Notes under the pieces: model-generated
Told to the model about the DNA's origin: nothing
The model's input: the letters and a program-made list of their open reading frames with translations, nothing else
Database searches by the model: none
Shown here: one piece after another, positions 45,131 through 55,559 of the stretch
Layout: each line of letters opens with the position of its first letter
Position numbering within the stretch: the stretch's first letter is position 1
Origin: Norana najaformis
Taxonomy: Eukaryota > Annelida > Clitellata > Crassiclitellata > Hormogastridae
Length of the DNA: 64,000 nucleotides
Assembly: GCA_964023275.1 (NCBI GenBank)
Contig: OZ029918.1
Location: 17,168,361 to 17,232,360, forward strand
Direction: 5' to 3'
Translations under genes and position numbers: made by a program

Positions 45131-45195
<65 letters not shown>

Positions 45196-47598
45196 GGAGT
45201 AGTGCCATAACTTGACTGCGCTTATGCCTACTACCCATGCTCTATTGAGAGGAGTTGCATTAATTGGCCTATCACTTGTGCTGAATAGGCAGGAATGGCA
45301 TTAATTTTATTAACTCTTCTTCTCTGTTTGCAGGAGTGACACTTATCCGCCTATCACACATCCTGTGTTAATGTATTAAGAGGAGTGGCATTGAATGGAC
45401 TACCACTCTTTCTCTGTGGACAGGATTGTCAGTAATTCGTTTACCACTCGTGCTCTGTTGAGGGCGTCCTGTAGCTTTCTGATCTGGTTCTTGTCCTTGT
45501 CACGGTCGCTCTCGAGCAGTTCCACTCGACGTCTCATCAGATTGATCTCGGCTTCGTAGTCGGACAGCTGCTGGTTCTGCCTCTCTGTCCTCTCCCTCTC
45601 CAGCAGCACCGCCTGATTGGCCTCGTTCAGCCTGACAATTAATCAATCATCAATCAATTAATCAATCAATTAGTCAGTCAACCAATCAGTCAATCAATCA
45701 GTCAGTCAGTTGATTACTGATGACATCAGTGACATTCATCTGATGGGCTCAACACATGTGCAACTCTATGAACTGAGGTCTATACATATGAATCACCAGA
45801 GGGAGCATGTATAGCCAGCTTAATAAGCAACGTGTAGGCCTACATACTGGTTAAGATGTACTAAAGCCGACTTCTAATAACACACGCGACAGACTAAGGC
45901 CATTGAATATGTCATATTAGTGAACTTTATACGGCGCTTATACATAATATCAACACAGACGACTCAAAACTGGTTTACAGGTCGAGCGAGCCAGTTGCAT
46001 GGCTGTCCGGTAGAAACACACTACGATTCGGCTGTTGAAAGTGGACCGCGTTGTAAAAGGCTGCTTTATGTGGTCGCTAAAGATGACGACAACCACAGTG
46101 ACAACGACGACGATGAAGAGAGCGAAGCTGCTTCTGCTTCTGCTGCTGCTGTTGCTATTGATGTTGATGATGATGATGATGATGATGAGGAGGAGGAGGA
46201 GGAGGAGGAGGAGGAGGAGGAGGAGAAGACGGATTTGGATGCATCAGACATGATAAATATAGTGTTCGATGCAGAGAGTACTAGAAACTCTCGTTGGCAC
46301 GTAGTTAGGTTGCTGGATTAGGGAGAAGAGAAGACAGGAAATAGCAGAAGAGAATGAAGGGGAAAGAGAGAGTAGGAAGGAGAAGGAAGGAAAAGAAAGG
46401 AGAAGGAATGGCGATAGTCGTTTAAGTGCGATAGAGAACACACAGTCGAAAACCTATACCGCGCAGCGAAGATGAAGGAATGAACAAAGAAAGGAGAGAT
46501 GGACAGATGGAAGGAGATAGAGGGAGAGAGAGAGAGGGAGTAAGTGTGGAAGGACTGTCACGGACGGACGGACGGACAGACGGACTGACGGACGGAGAGA
46601 GCCGATGAAAGAGAAAAGAAGGGCGTTGTCTAGACAGGTTGTATCTTAGCAACAGGCATGTATAAAGACTCCTTCGCATACCCGACAGCAAACATTCCTT
46701 CACATAACGTCTGTGGTTGTTAGCCCATCAGTAGGTCTGTCACTGCCTTTGTGTCTTTGTGTATGCCTGCCTGTTAGATGGAGTGTCTATTACGAACAAG
46801 TTGAAGTCAGAATCAAAAGAAATTGGGTAAAGAAGGAGGAAACGAAACAAGACGACGAGAAGGATGCGAAGGAAGAGGAGAAGCAGGAGGATGATGATAA
46901 GCTTTCAGCAGCAGCTGCTCCTACCGGATCCGATCGTTTTGTTTCTCATTCTCAGAAACAAAGACAACAGCAGCATCAGCAGCAATCTCATCATCAGACG
47001 TCTAGAAAGAGTCTTCGACAGAGCGGCTGACGTTCCTCCTTCTCCTCATACTCCTCCTCTTTCGCCAAACAGCATACGCAGACAACAAACGCGCACAGAT
47101 AGACAACAGAATAGACAGACAGAGTGAGAGGTTTACAAGGGATCATAGAGAAAAACTCAAAAGGAGAAAGAGGAGGAGGTTGCATAATGGCGTCGAGTCG
47201 ATGAAACAGTAGAAAAGCAAAAGGACAAGTGGCGAAGAAGTGGAGAAGTGTCTGTGTGTATGCGTATCTGTGTCTGTCTGCCTGTCTGTCTGTCTGTCTG
47301 AAGTGCAACTGCTCAGTCTTTGCAGGTCAGAAAGAAATCCGCAGGGTAGAAAAAGGAGCCGTCGGTTGCTGCTCAGTCGGAATGCAACGGAACACATCGA
47401 CTCCAAGGATCCATAAAACATTCTTCGAGTAGAATGAGGAACAAGAGACGGCTTGAGGAAGGACGATAAGCAGGAGGCGGAGCAGGAGTTAAAGGACGAG
47501 GATAAGCAGTAGAGAAACAGAATAAGGAGCTGGAGGAGAGAAAAGACTAGGAGGAAAAGTATGGAATTGCTGTTCATACTGTACGTTTCACCCTAAAC

Positions 47599-47640
<42 letters not shown>

Positions 47641-50600
47641 GGCACTAAAGCACACAACACAACAGAACCAAAGAGGACAGACAACAGAACGAGTAACATG
47701 AGTCGTAATAGTACAGCAGCCAGAAACAGCATAGGCGTCGGCCAAGAAACCTGAGTCAGTCAGTAGCTGACTTCTTGGCGGTGTTTTTGAATGGGTCTTT
47801 CTGAGTCGTGTTAACTGGAACTAAGGCTTGTTCTGTCTGCCTCCTATCGTTTACCTGTCTGTCTCTCATCGTTTGTCGGGCTGCATCCTCTGATTGCTCA
47901 CATGTGGCTTGGGCGCCGACAGACGATTATAGTCTCTGCTCGTTGGTGGTGTATATCCATACAAGTCATTATATTTGCCTATCTTCTGTTTCATTTCACT
48001 TCCTCATATGGTGTTCCTTAAATTCACAGATGATCTTCTTAGATCATTCTTTAAGCTATTGTTAATGTTTAATTATGGAGAGTCACAGTTAGGAACGAAA
48101 AAAACGGAGGATAGGAAAAAAATATATAGAGCAAAATATTCACCCAACAATTATACCTTGATAATTATGTTGCTTGCAATTCAGATCAGTTTGCTTGTGA
48201 AACGTCCAATTCTTTGTGTTGACAGCATTTCCACTGTACAGATTGAAGAGGTTCTGCCTTTTATAGGCCTGAAACTGTTTGCTATCGTCCGAACGACTAA
48301 CTGACAACAACTAAAACTTAACATATAAGTTTTCACTTGACCTCTTGCAATTTCTGCGCTAGTGTTTCACTCAAAACTGAAAATATTAATTTTCCAAACA
48401 CATATCCTGATTCTTCCTCTTCCCCTTAGCTCTCTTTTCGTTTCAATTTCAAAATCCATTCACCATAGCCGTCTGACTGTCTGCCTACCTGACTCCTGGC
48501 TCTTGACCTGGAACCGAACCCTTTTGCTTATCGACTTGGTCATGGCTGAGCGCTTGTGAATAAGCTGCTTCCCGCGCTTAGCTTTCGTTGGGCGCTGTAG
48601 AAAGCTCGAGATTACGATTACGATTGAAACGATTTCTTTTCGTGTTTACTTTAAATCGTTTTAATAATGGAATCAAAAGTGAATAAGTAGGCTAGTCGTA
48701 TAGAAACACACTAACAGTGTGTTGTAATCTTGTTTGAATTGTTTTCTTTTAATTTTATGCAAATTTTTGTGATACATCTTTGTTTGTAAAAAAGAGCAAA
48801 ACCTTTAATTTGCTTTGCATTGTTTTAGAGTTGAATCTTCAGAAAGGAGAAAGGGGCAGACGAAGACTTGTTGACAGACGGACTGCAGCTGCTGGTCTGC
48901 TGTGCTTTCGTATTCAGTTTACCTGGACTTCTCAACCGCATGGCGACTGAGTAAATATGTTACTGGCATCAAAAGAAAAAGTGAAAGACAGACGTAGAGA
49001 AAGATAGAGAAAAGAAAGAAGCGTAAAAGTCGTAGGCACAATGACTGTTTGCACTGGATGAGAAGAGGAGGAGGAGGAGCAGGAGCAGGAGGAGCAGAAG
49101 GAGCAGAAGGAAGAGGAAAACAAGAAGAAGAGAAGGATGAGAAGGAAGAGGAATAGGAAGAGGAGGAGAAAGAGAAGGAAGAAGAAGAAGAGAAGGAGGA
49201 AGAGAAGGAGGAGAAGAGGGAGAGGAGAGAGGGAGAAGGAAGAAGAGGATAATGAGGAGAAGGAATAGAAGGAGAAGTAGGAAGAGGGAGAGGAGAGAAG
49301 GAGAAGGAGTAGGAAGATGAAGAGGAGAAGGAGGAGAAGGGGTCGGATTGAATGACGGATAGCTAGGTGGATGGATATATAGATGCTGCTGTATGCCTCG
49401 CATGCTTCTTGGCATTTCAACACCAAACGACATATATATGATTCTAAGAGACTAAACAAAGATCAATCGTCAGCATAAAACACTGTCTCTTTGCAAGCTT
49501 CTCTCTCTTTCTCGTCTTGTCTCTCTCCTCGTGTGCCTCTTTTTCTTCATTCTTTTCTCTTATCTTTCTCTCTCCTCCTCTCTTTCCTCTCTTTTTTTTT
49601 AGTCTTTCTGTGTCTCTTTTTGTCTCTCTTTGGTGCATTCTAGATTTTTCGTTTTGTCGTTCTACCTCTTTCTCTATATTTGACTCTGTGTGCAGTCCAT
49701 GTGTGGGTGCGTATATGTGTGTGTGTGCGTCGATCCTTTGATTTTACGTTGCTTTTATGGCCTATGTTCATCTGTCACTGGCTGCCTGTCTATCTGCCTG
49801 TCTGCCTGCCTGCCTGTCTGTCTGTCTGTCTGCTGTCTGTCTCTCGCTCTCAATCGCCTTTCATACTTCATAAATAGTTCATCTGTTTCTATGTCTCTTT
49901 GCTGGTTAGTAAAGAGATTCGGTCAAGACTGGCAAAAGGACAAGTGTAGGGCAGCATTAAAGAATGTATGAAAAAGATACGACTTCTGAAAGCTCTTGTA
50001 TGGCCAGGGGAACAGTATGGCTGTGACAACTGGACCACAAAGAAAGATGAAAAGGCAAGAATCAATGCATTGAAACTAAGTGTCTGTGACAGATTCTTAG
50101 AGTACCATGGACTGCTAAGAAGACAATTGAGTGGGTCCTAGAGACGGCAGGAGTAGAGGGGAGTCTGCTTGGTTTAATCAGAAAGAGGAAGCTTTCATTG
50201 TTCGGGCATGTGCAACGAAAGAGTGGAGACTGCTTAGAGAAAGAGACCATCTAAGGCACAATTTCTGGATCCTGAGCTCTGGGAGGACACAAGATGACAT
50301 GGATTGAGAATATCAAGTCGTGGACTGAATTATCGTTCTATCAGTTATTACTGGAGACAAGGGACAGAAGCAGATGGCACAAAATTCTCCTTGGTGCAGC
50401 CAATCATCGGCTCGAGAACGGTTGAACTTAGGACAAGGCAAGATAGGTCTGCTGCTATGTTTGCTTTTCAGTAGCCACACATGCATACGCATTAAAAACA
50501 GTATTAGGCTTATGCATAAAAATATGTGCGAGCGCTGAGTGGGAAAGTTCTAGAAACTCTAGATATCTACACAGGTCAAAGGAATGAATGCGTTCTCTTT

Positions 50601-51871
50601 GCCGCCCCAGCACCGAACCCAAGTTCGACGTTTGCATCTCTTTCTGTCTCTTTCTGTCCCTCTTTTTTCTTCTGCTTCCCTCTTTCCCTCTTTCTCTCTT
50701 TCTCCCTCGGTCTCTGTTTTTCTCTCTGTCCCCCCTTTCTGTCTTTCGCTTGTTCACTCTAGATGAGTCAAAAAGAGTCGATATTTCAAAACATGCGACG
50801 TAGCTCAATTCTAAAAAGTTGTATTAAGCAAATTATTCGAAAGTGACATGTTTTACCAAGCAGAAGATGGCTTTCAACTGGCTTTTGAACAATGTAGTTT
50901 TTTAAAGCTAATATGCTTTTCAGGGCCATTTTAAAATTGCGCTCCTAAACAGTTATTTAAGAGCTTTAAAACCGATAGCGAGATCTCATTTAACAAACTG
51001 AAAACTAGTTTAAACTAATTCGATGTTTTGTGCAGGATTTAGAATTTGCATTAAACACGTTAGTTGGCTTAAGAGACAGTTTAACAATTGAGAAGGAGCA
51101 TGCGTGCTTTCAATATTTTTACGTTTGACAGAGTTATCTGGGTGACTGTGTCTGAGAATAGTGCATCGGAAAGACAGGAGACAAACAACTGAAAGGCAAA
51201 AGAAAAGGAAACTTATAAGAAAGGACTTTGCGAGGCGAAGGAAGGGGAGGAGGGGAGGAGGAGGAGGAGGAGAGGTGTCTCAAGACTCACTTGATCCGTA
51301 GTTCCTCAAGCTGTTCTTCGAGTGATGCCACTCTGATCTCTAGCCTTGCTTTCTCTTTGTCTGCATCATCGAGACACTTCCTCGCCTCGTCCAGTTCCAC
51401 CTGGTACATGGCCTTGATCTGCGTCGTCTCTTTGCCCCATTTGGCCTTCAGCTTCTCCAGCTCATCGGCCAAGCGTCGGTTCTGGGCTTCGAGGAAGCGG
51501 ACCTTCTCGATGTAACTGGCGAATCGTTCGTTTAGGTCCTGCATGTCCTTCTTTTCCTTCTCCCTAGACTGCTTGACCGCTGTCACCCCAGTGCTCGTCA
51601 CATGGGCATAAGCACCAGACGGGGCCCCTGCCGACGAGTATTGGAGCGACCTCTCATAGGAACGCACCCCTCCGCCGCCGGCGGCGCCACCGAGACCTCC
51701 ATAGGATGTCCTCTGGATGATGAGGTTGCGTGGTGCGATGTTCGGCCGATAGGTCGAGCCAGTCGAACCTTCGACGACGTAACTGGAAGAGGACTTGGTC
51801 TCATAGGTCGTTGATTTCTGGTGCGACGACGGGCCTTCGACGGTGCGCGTTGTCGTTATGGTTGACTGCAT
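34930..51871 (-). CDS. cytoplasmic intermediate filament protein, protostome type, 661 residues, 11 coding exons
   Basis: IF proteins assemble into 10-nm cytoplasmic filaments through a coiled-coil rod. Exons (minus): 51291-51871, 45445-45631, 42416-42511, 40354-40515, 39537-39662, 38706-38926, 37364-37572, 36591-36733, 35967-36071, 35414-35530, 34930-34968. All introns are GT-AG and all phases fit, giving 1,986 bp. Residues 1-110 are a Ser/Gly head. Coil 1A begins near 111 (LNERFASYIEKVRFLEAQN). Coil 1B is of lamin length, about 42 residues longer than in vertebrate cytoplasmic IFs (LSDYEAEINLMRRRVELLES...). Coil 2 ends at 441-456 with the termination motif LELEIAAYRKLLEGEE. A Gly/Ser-rich linker (459-527) leads to a lamin tail domain (about 540-655: GPVSISDCSADGKFITIENT, GWKLRRNIDG, NWGIGSNITTKLVNQIGE). 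The absence of a nuclear localisation signal or CaaX end marks it as cytoplasmic. The long coil 1B plus tail domain is the protostome pattern. Confidence 0.96.
35414..35530 (-). CDS. IF exon 10: lamin tail domain, third part
   Basis: Acceptor TGCGCAG|GTG, donor GGAGAG|GTAAAA. 39 codons: VWAQGSKPLTAPPTDLEYFD, WGIGSNITTKLVNQIGE. Confidence 0.94.
35967..36071 (-). CDS. IF exon 9: lamin tail domain, second part
   Basis: Acceptor GTCTGCAG|GAG, donor ATCAGG|GTCAGT. 35 codons with LHGWKLRRNIDGLDKADFSL. Confidence 0.94.
36591..36733 (-). CDS. IF exon 8: lamin tail domain, first part
   Basis: Acceptor GTATTAG|ATTC chosen because it alone keeps the frame; two other AGs nearby give stops. It encodes KTTYQRSAKGPVSISDCSAD and KFITIENTGRK. 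Donor AAAG|GTAAAC. Confidence 0.92.
37364..37572 (-). CDS. IF exon 7: Gly/Ser-rich tail linker
   Basis: Acceptor GCTGTAG|C restores the split arginine and gives DGLRQIVETIATNQQQ, the usual continuation after the rod. Then SSSMSSSSAAAGGGAGGALG. Donor GCTG|GTCAGT, phase 1. Confidence 0.92.
38090..38470 (-). mobile_element. LINE 3' fragment (family G) in IF intron 6
   Basis: Plus-strand order: ATAATCGTAATAG, AAAGCGCTACTTTAAAGCC, TTATTCAAGAGCGCTGTGCC, matching 27466-27720; further in, GATGATGGTGGGT matches 33820. Same strand as the host gene. Confidence 0.65.
38471..38611. repeat. long inverted repeat (hairpin), arms ~45 bp
   Basis: The left arm at 38471-38515 and the right arm at 38566-38611 share AGGACAGGTTTCAACTCACC and TCCAAAACAA in inverted order with few mismatches. 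The ~50-bp loop holds a third, direct copy of GACAGGTTTCAACTCA. It lies in IF intron 6, beside the LINE fragment. Confidence 0.8.
38706..38926 (-). CDS. IF exon 6: end of coil 2 with termination motif
   Basis: Acceptor GTGAGCAG|AAC, donor AACCG|GTCAGA, phase 2. Residues 385-458, ending IAAYRKLLEGEENR, the IF rod signature. Confidence 0.97.
39537..39662 (-). CDS. IF exon 5: coil 2
   Basis: Acceptor GATCTAG|ATT, donor GCCAGG|GTCAGT. 42 codons, IQEFRTGATRQNMESVHAKE through LGDLDAR. Confidence 0.95.
39709..40021 (+). repeat. purine tract with (GAA)n, ~310 bp
   Basis: Almost pure A/G on the plus strand; 39932-40017 is uninterrupted GAA. It lies in IF intron 4, about 45 bp from the acceptor of exon 5. 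The ORFs called on both strands are repeat translations. Confidence 0.92.
40354..40515 (-). CDS. IF exon 4: linker 12 and start of coil 2
   Basis: Acceptor ATGTGCAG|GAA, donor CTCAAG|GTCTGT. 54 codons with ELKELAALAYRDTTAENREF and KNEMGQALREIHQVYDEKLD. Confidence 0.95.
40785..41690 (-). mobile_element. LINE family A copy, 5' truncated, in IF intron 3
   Basis: Plus-strand order: AATCGTAATCATAAATTCGAG tail, AACCAAATTATTCACAGGCG, then C-terminal coding (LDFKTASAIVATSRVYAKPD in the minus frame) and the RT region down to about the equivalent of 22860 in the long copy. An internal deletion removes part of the C-terminus. Frameshifts throughout. Confidence 0.85.
41700..41850 (+). mobile_element. 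LINE C-terminal fragment, plus strand
   Basis: RTGLLVYDSRPWNSLSVHAQ and SFKVQLQPFLL match the WNSLP...SFKxxLKxFL end of family D-type elements. The ORF continues into unrelated sequence to 41983. Confidence 0.5.
42416..42511 (-). CDS. IF exon 3: end of coil 1B
   Basis: Acceptor TTTGCAG|GAC, donor GAACAG|GTCAGT. 32 codons: DLDNETLLHIDAENRRQTLE...AVHEQ. Confidence 0.95.
42941..42988 (+). repeat. (CAA)n(TAA)n microsatellite, left of transposon copy 2
   Basis: TTGCTAACAACAACAAC... then ATGATAATAATAA. It is identical over about 45 bp to 45104-45150 and abuts the transposon end at 42989. Confidence 0.85.
43203..44894 (-). pseudogene. putative transposase of the unnamed family, copy 2, one in-frame stop
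   Basis: The frame from ATG 44894 to the stop at 43203 is continuous except for TAA at 43961-43959, where copy 1 has glutamine (CAATGG versus TAATGG in context). Both halves match copy 1 throughout: NFCYICGEVTFANQKKSI, GDQDKPWAPHICCATC, DDCYFCLV, EWRLFVDSSTLSLKAVLLHN, CGDLK, CFLCEWDSRA, LPPLHIKLGLVKNFVKAMD, DEHGERFHQDIATME. The length, 563 codons including the stop, equals copy 1. It differs at many positions, so it is an old paralogue and not a recent copy. The single nonsense change suggests recent inactivation, selection, or a sequencing error. Confidence 0.85.
45010..45017 (-). promoter_or_regulatory. TATA box of transposon copy 2
   Basis: TATATAAA on the minus strand, 123 bp upstream of the ATG at 44894. 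Confidence 0.65.
45023..45048. promoter_or_regulatory. palindromic CRE/Maf-like element, copy 2
   Basis: Perfect 10-bp inverted repeat CTGCTGACGT / ACGTCAGCAG with a 6-bp spacer (CATCTT), just upstream of the TATA box. Copy 1 has TGCTGAAGTCAGCA at the same relative place. Confidence 0.65.
45104..45195 (+). repeat. (CAA)n(TAA)n microsatellite, right of transposon copy 2
   Basis: Begins exactly like 42941 and continues with about 22 TAA units. Confidence 0.9.
45194..45462. repeat. degenerate ~41-bp tandem repeat running into IF exon 2
   Basis: About six units start AGGAGTNGCATTAATTGGCC or a variant and end GCTCTGTTGAG or a variant (GCTCTATTGAG at 45239-45249). The last unit covers the donor and the last ~18 coding bases of exon 2 (TGCTCTGTTGAG at 45451-45462). 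Confidence 0.65.
45445..45631 (-). CDS. IF exon 2: coil 1B, lamin-length insert
   Basis: Acceptor TTGTCAG|G, donor CGAGTG|GTAAAC, phase 0 at the end. It encodes LNEANQAVLLERERTERQ through KLQDALNRARV, residues 195-256, including the extra six heptads absent from chordate cytoplasmic IFs. Confidence 0.95.
45632..45700 (+). repeat. AATC/AGTC short tandem repeat
   Basis: ATCAATCAATTAATCAATCA and CAGTCAATCAATCAGTCAGT at the acceptor side of IF exon 2, within intron 1. Confidence 0.8.
46152..46228 (+). repeat. (GAT)n(GAG)n microsatellite in IF intron 1
   Basis: GATGATGATGAT followed by GAGGAGGAGGAG. The plus-strand ORF 45920-46321 across it is low complexity and not supported as a gene. Confidence 0.9.
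46540..46610 (+). repeat. (GACG)n tandem repeat in IF intron 1
   Basis: GGACGGACGGACGGACAGAC and further GACGGACGG units. Confidence 0.8.
47597..47642 (+). repeat. (GACA)n microsatellite in IF intron 1
   Basis: About eleven ACAG units. CTGT-type repeats also occur at 47275-47300 and 49800-49840. Confidence 0.9.
48340..48626 (+). mobile_element. LINE family A 3' fragment in IF intron 1
   Basis: VFHSKLKILIF-like end (48362), CCATAGCCGTCTGACTGTCT, CTGGAACCGAACCCTTTTGC, GAGCGCTTGTGAATAAGCTG, TTCGTTGGGCGCTGTAGAAA and the tail GATTACGATTACGATTG. Opposite strand to the IF gene. Confidence 0.85.
49055..49345 (+). repeat. purine-rich tract (GGA/GAA), ~290 bp, IF intron 1
   Basis: Nearly pure A/G on the plus strand (AGGAGGAGGAGCAGGAGCAG...). 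The opposite strand gives leucine/serine pseudo-ORFs. Confidence 0.88.
49495..49680 (+). repeat. pyrimidine-rich tract (CT/TTC), IF intron 1
   Basis: CTCTCTCTTTCTCGTCTTGT and similar to TTTCTCTATATT. Another follows at 50636-50760. Confidence 0.85.
49895..50430 (+). mobile_element. LINE C-terminal fragment, RTE-like, in IF intron 1
   Basis: Broken plus frames carry RLLKALVWPGEQYGCDNWTT-like sequence (the VWPVALYGCETWT block), EYHGLLRRQLSGS, RKRKLSFFGHVQRKSGDCLE, GGHKMTWIENIKSW and a final GAANHRLENG. Many frameshifts. Confidence 0.75.
50431..51290. other. IF intron 1, exon-1 side; nothing else recognised
   Basis: Includes the CT-rich tract near 50636-50760 and a GGA-rich stretch at 51236-51275 directly before the exon 1 donor. 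Confidence 0.4.
51291..51871 (-). CDS. IF exon 1: head, coil 1A, start of coil 1B
   Basis: ATG at 51871; donor ATCAA|GTGAGT, phase 2. Residues 1-194. The head has TSYGGLGGAAGGGGVRSY; the coil 1A consensus LNERFASYIEKVRFLE is intact. Confidence 0.96.
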
Positions 51872-52123
51872 CTTTGTTGTTTCGGTTCACTGATCTTGCA
51901 GCTTGCTTCGTCAGTCTACTAGCTGCTGCTCTGTTGAAACGAAAGTTGTCGAAGAAGCCGACTGGGCGTCTCTCAGCTTACGATGCTCCTTTGTGACAGC
52001 AGCACCAATGGCAGCAGCAGCAGCAGCTCTCTCAGTAGAGGCCTTTGAAACGAGGAACTTCTCGAGCAGTGCAGCCTAACCACGCCACAAAGAGAGATGG
52101 GATGTCTGGATAACTGCCGTTCG

Positions 52124-52132
52124 TTTATATAT
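52124..52132 (-). promoter_or_regulatory. TATA box of the IF gene
   Basis: ATATATAAA on the minus strand, about 255 bp upstream of the ATG at 51871. This allows a 5' UTR of roughly 225 bases with no intron needed. Confidence 0.6.
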
Positions 52133-53519
<1,387 letters not shown>

Positions 53520-53780
53520 TACAAACAGCGAACGCCGACCACTAAGAAGCGTATATTTAAAATGCGCGCGAACACCGATCAATCACAAACAAGACAAACC
53601 AGAAAACTCATAGACGTTACGTCAGAGAAAATTCGCGCCTTAGCTCAGGAACCCCGCTAGTCAATCAGAAACAAATTAATAACCCGCTGACTCCATCAAC
53701 GTGATGTCATAGAAATTTTAGATACCAACGCACACTTTAAACTTGACGACTGATTGGCATAATATTAGGTTCACATTAAA
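53520..53780 (+). repeat. dispersed repeat, copy 1
   Basis: CGAACGCCGACCA, GTATATTTAAAATGCGCGCG, ACCAATCACAAACAAGACAA-like, AAAATTCGCGCCTTAGC, CATAGAAATTTT and CTTTAAACTTG recur in order and orientation at 62275-62580. Confidence 0.75.
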
Positions 53781-54194
53781 TTCATACCCTTCTGAAGTTA
53801 ACAAATTATTTGTAAACGGAACTTAACGCAATGTTATTCTATCTACCGCAAAACATAGAAAATCATGTTCACAATCAAAACCACCTTAACTACGCAACAA
53901 TCAATTACAAGCGTGAGAGGCAATCTGCTATCGCATTTAATTTGCTCATACGAAATTTCGCTTCAAGATCAAAGGCTTGTAATGACAAATACTATCTGAC
54001 AAGCTTCCCAGATTTAGGCATTGTAACAGTTAAATATGTCAACCGATTATGACCAGTATATACAACATATGCGAACATAAAATAATGTCTTTCAGTTTAG
54101 TCAAAGTCAGACAACAAATAAGCTTCTTGTTCAATGGTTTTCCAGTTTCTTTTGGTTTTGGTCAGTTTTGACTAGTAAATGAAATAGGTCTTAC

Positions 54195-54720
54195 TCAACC
54201 TTCACTGTCAAACTGTGTTAACACAGCAGCTCCAACTGCTACATCACTGCTGTCATAGTACAAATATACATCGTGACCAACATGAGTTCCAACCAAAATA
54301 GAATTTGAACACAACCATCGTTTTAACATGTCAAAAGCATTCGATGTACATGTATCAAACAAAAATTCTCCTGCACTTGGCCACAAGTTATATCTGACAA
54401 AAGGTTTGGTAATCTTTGCAAAATTAGAAATGAACTGTCGGTAATATGGCCTAATCGAACAATCAATGCAAGTATATGGATTGTTCTTACTAAGTGACAA
54501 ACTTTTATCTGTTTGTAGTATAACTTTACAAGCTTCAATTCTGTATCATACTCAATCGGTAATTCACATTGGTCTCCAAAATCACTGTCATCATCGGCAA
54601 TTAAGCCACATCCCCAAAGAACGTGTCATACATGCATACTTCTGAAGCTTGTTGGCATGAACGATTTTCTTTTCATCATTACCTATGTCAATCAGATACG
54701 AGTGTTTCGATCACTTCTGT
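54195..54720 (-). pseudogene. Ty3/gypsy integrase C-terminus followed by RT end and RNase H start
   Basis: Reading the minus strand downward, IVHANKLQKYACM near 54680-54640 is the end of a gypsy integrase (the IVHVNRLKPY block). At 54500-54195 one frame has PYYRQFISNFAKITKPFV (end of the RT thumb) and YLYYDSSDVAVGAAVLTQ (start of RNase H, first acidic residue in YYDSSD). Most of the RT palm between them is deleted. It belongs to the element whose gag, protease and integrase core lie at 58250-60771. Confidence 0.7.
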
Positions 54721-54825
54721 CAAACACAGTAGGCCTACACTCAACAAGATATCAGTTGATTTGTGAAAGTTGAGTATGACTCAAACACAGTTTCTCTAGG
54801 ATTTGTAATGTGGTGAGTCGTCGCC

Positions 54826-55095
54826 AGCTTAGCTTGGCCTGTAGGCCTAACTTGGCCTGTATGCTGAGTTGGTAGGCCCAGTTGGTATGAAGGCCAAGTT
54901 GATAGGCTGAGTTGGTAGGCCCAGCAGGAATGTAGGCCAAGTTGATAGGCTGAGTTGGTATGCAGGCTTAGCTTGGCCTGTAGGCTGAGTTAGTAGGACC
55001 AGTTGAAATGTAGGCTGAGTTGATAGGCTGAGTTGGTATATAGGCTTAGCTTGGCCTGTAGGCTGAGTTGGTAGGCTGAGTTGGAACGTAGGCTT
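54826..55095. repeat. minisatellite of TAGGCTGAGTTGGTA-type units with higher-order pattern
   Basis: Fifteen or more short units (GGCTGAGTTGGTA, GGCCAAGTTGATA, GGCCCAGTTGG, GGCTTAGCTTGGCCTGTA) alternate. A block of about 65-70 bp recurs roughly four times. Confidence 0.85.
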
Positions 55096-55559
55096 AACTT
55101 GTGGGGTATATATACCTGCAGTGCGAGAGAAGAGGCGATGACGCCAATCATCCCGTTATGACGGCATCGTTAAGTAAACCAAATGAATAAGAAGAGGCGA
55201 GAAGGGAGGTTACCCTAGATATACCACTGGCGGCCGTCATGCCATAAATGAGGGACGGACACCAGAAACGAAGAAGACAAAGAAAAAAGAAAGACACAGA
55301 AGAAAGAAATAAACACTCAAGAACATTTTTAGTCTAAAATGTCTTCAAAACTTCTAAGGAACACTAACACACTATCCTAGTTCTAGAATTACTGCCCAAT
55401 GACAATTGACCCAATAACATGTAACCAAGACGGGGATGGGAGTAAACCCATCTCCGTTGCGCGAGCATTTTCTGGTTGGGTCAGCTCACCTGTCTTAGAC
55501 CCCATACTTTAGCACACATTAGTCATTGTACTCTGTTGTTGTTATAAGTCTTGGTGTGA

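Noticed and set aside
45920..46321. 133-codon acidic ORF as a gene
   Set aside because: Low complexity from GAT/GAG repeats inside IF intron 1, with no splice or homology support.
48932..49459. 175-codon and overlapping Leu/Ser ORFs
   Set aside because: Reverse strand of a purine-rich tract; no homology or splice signals.
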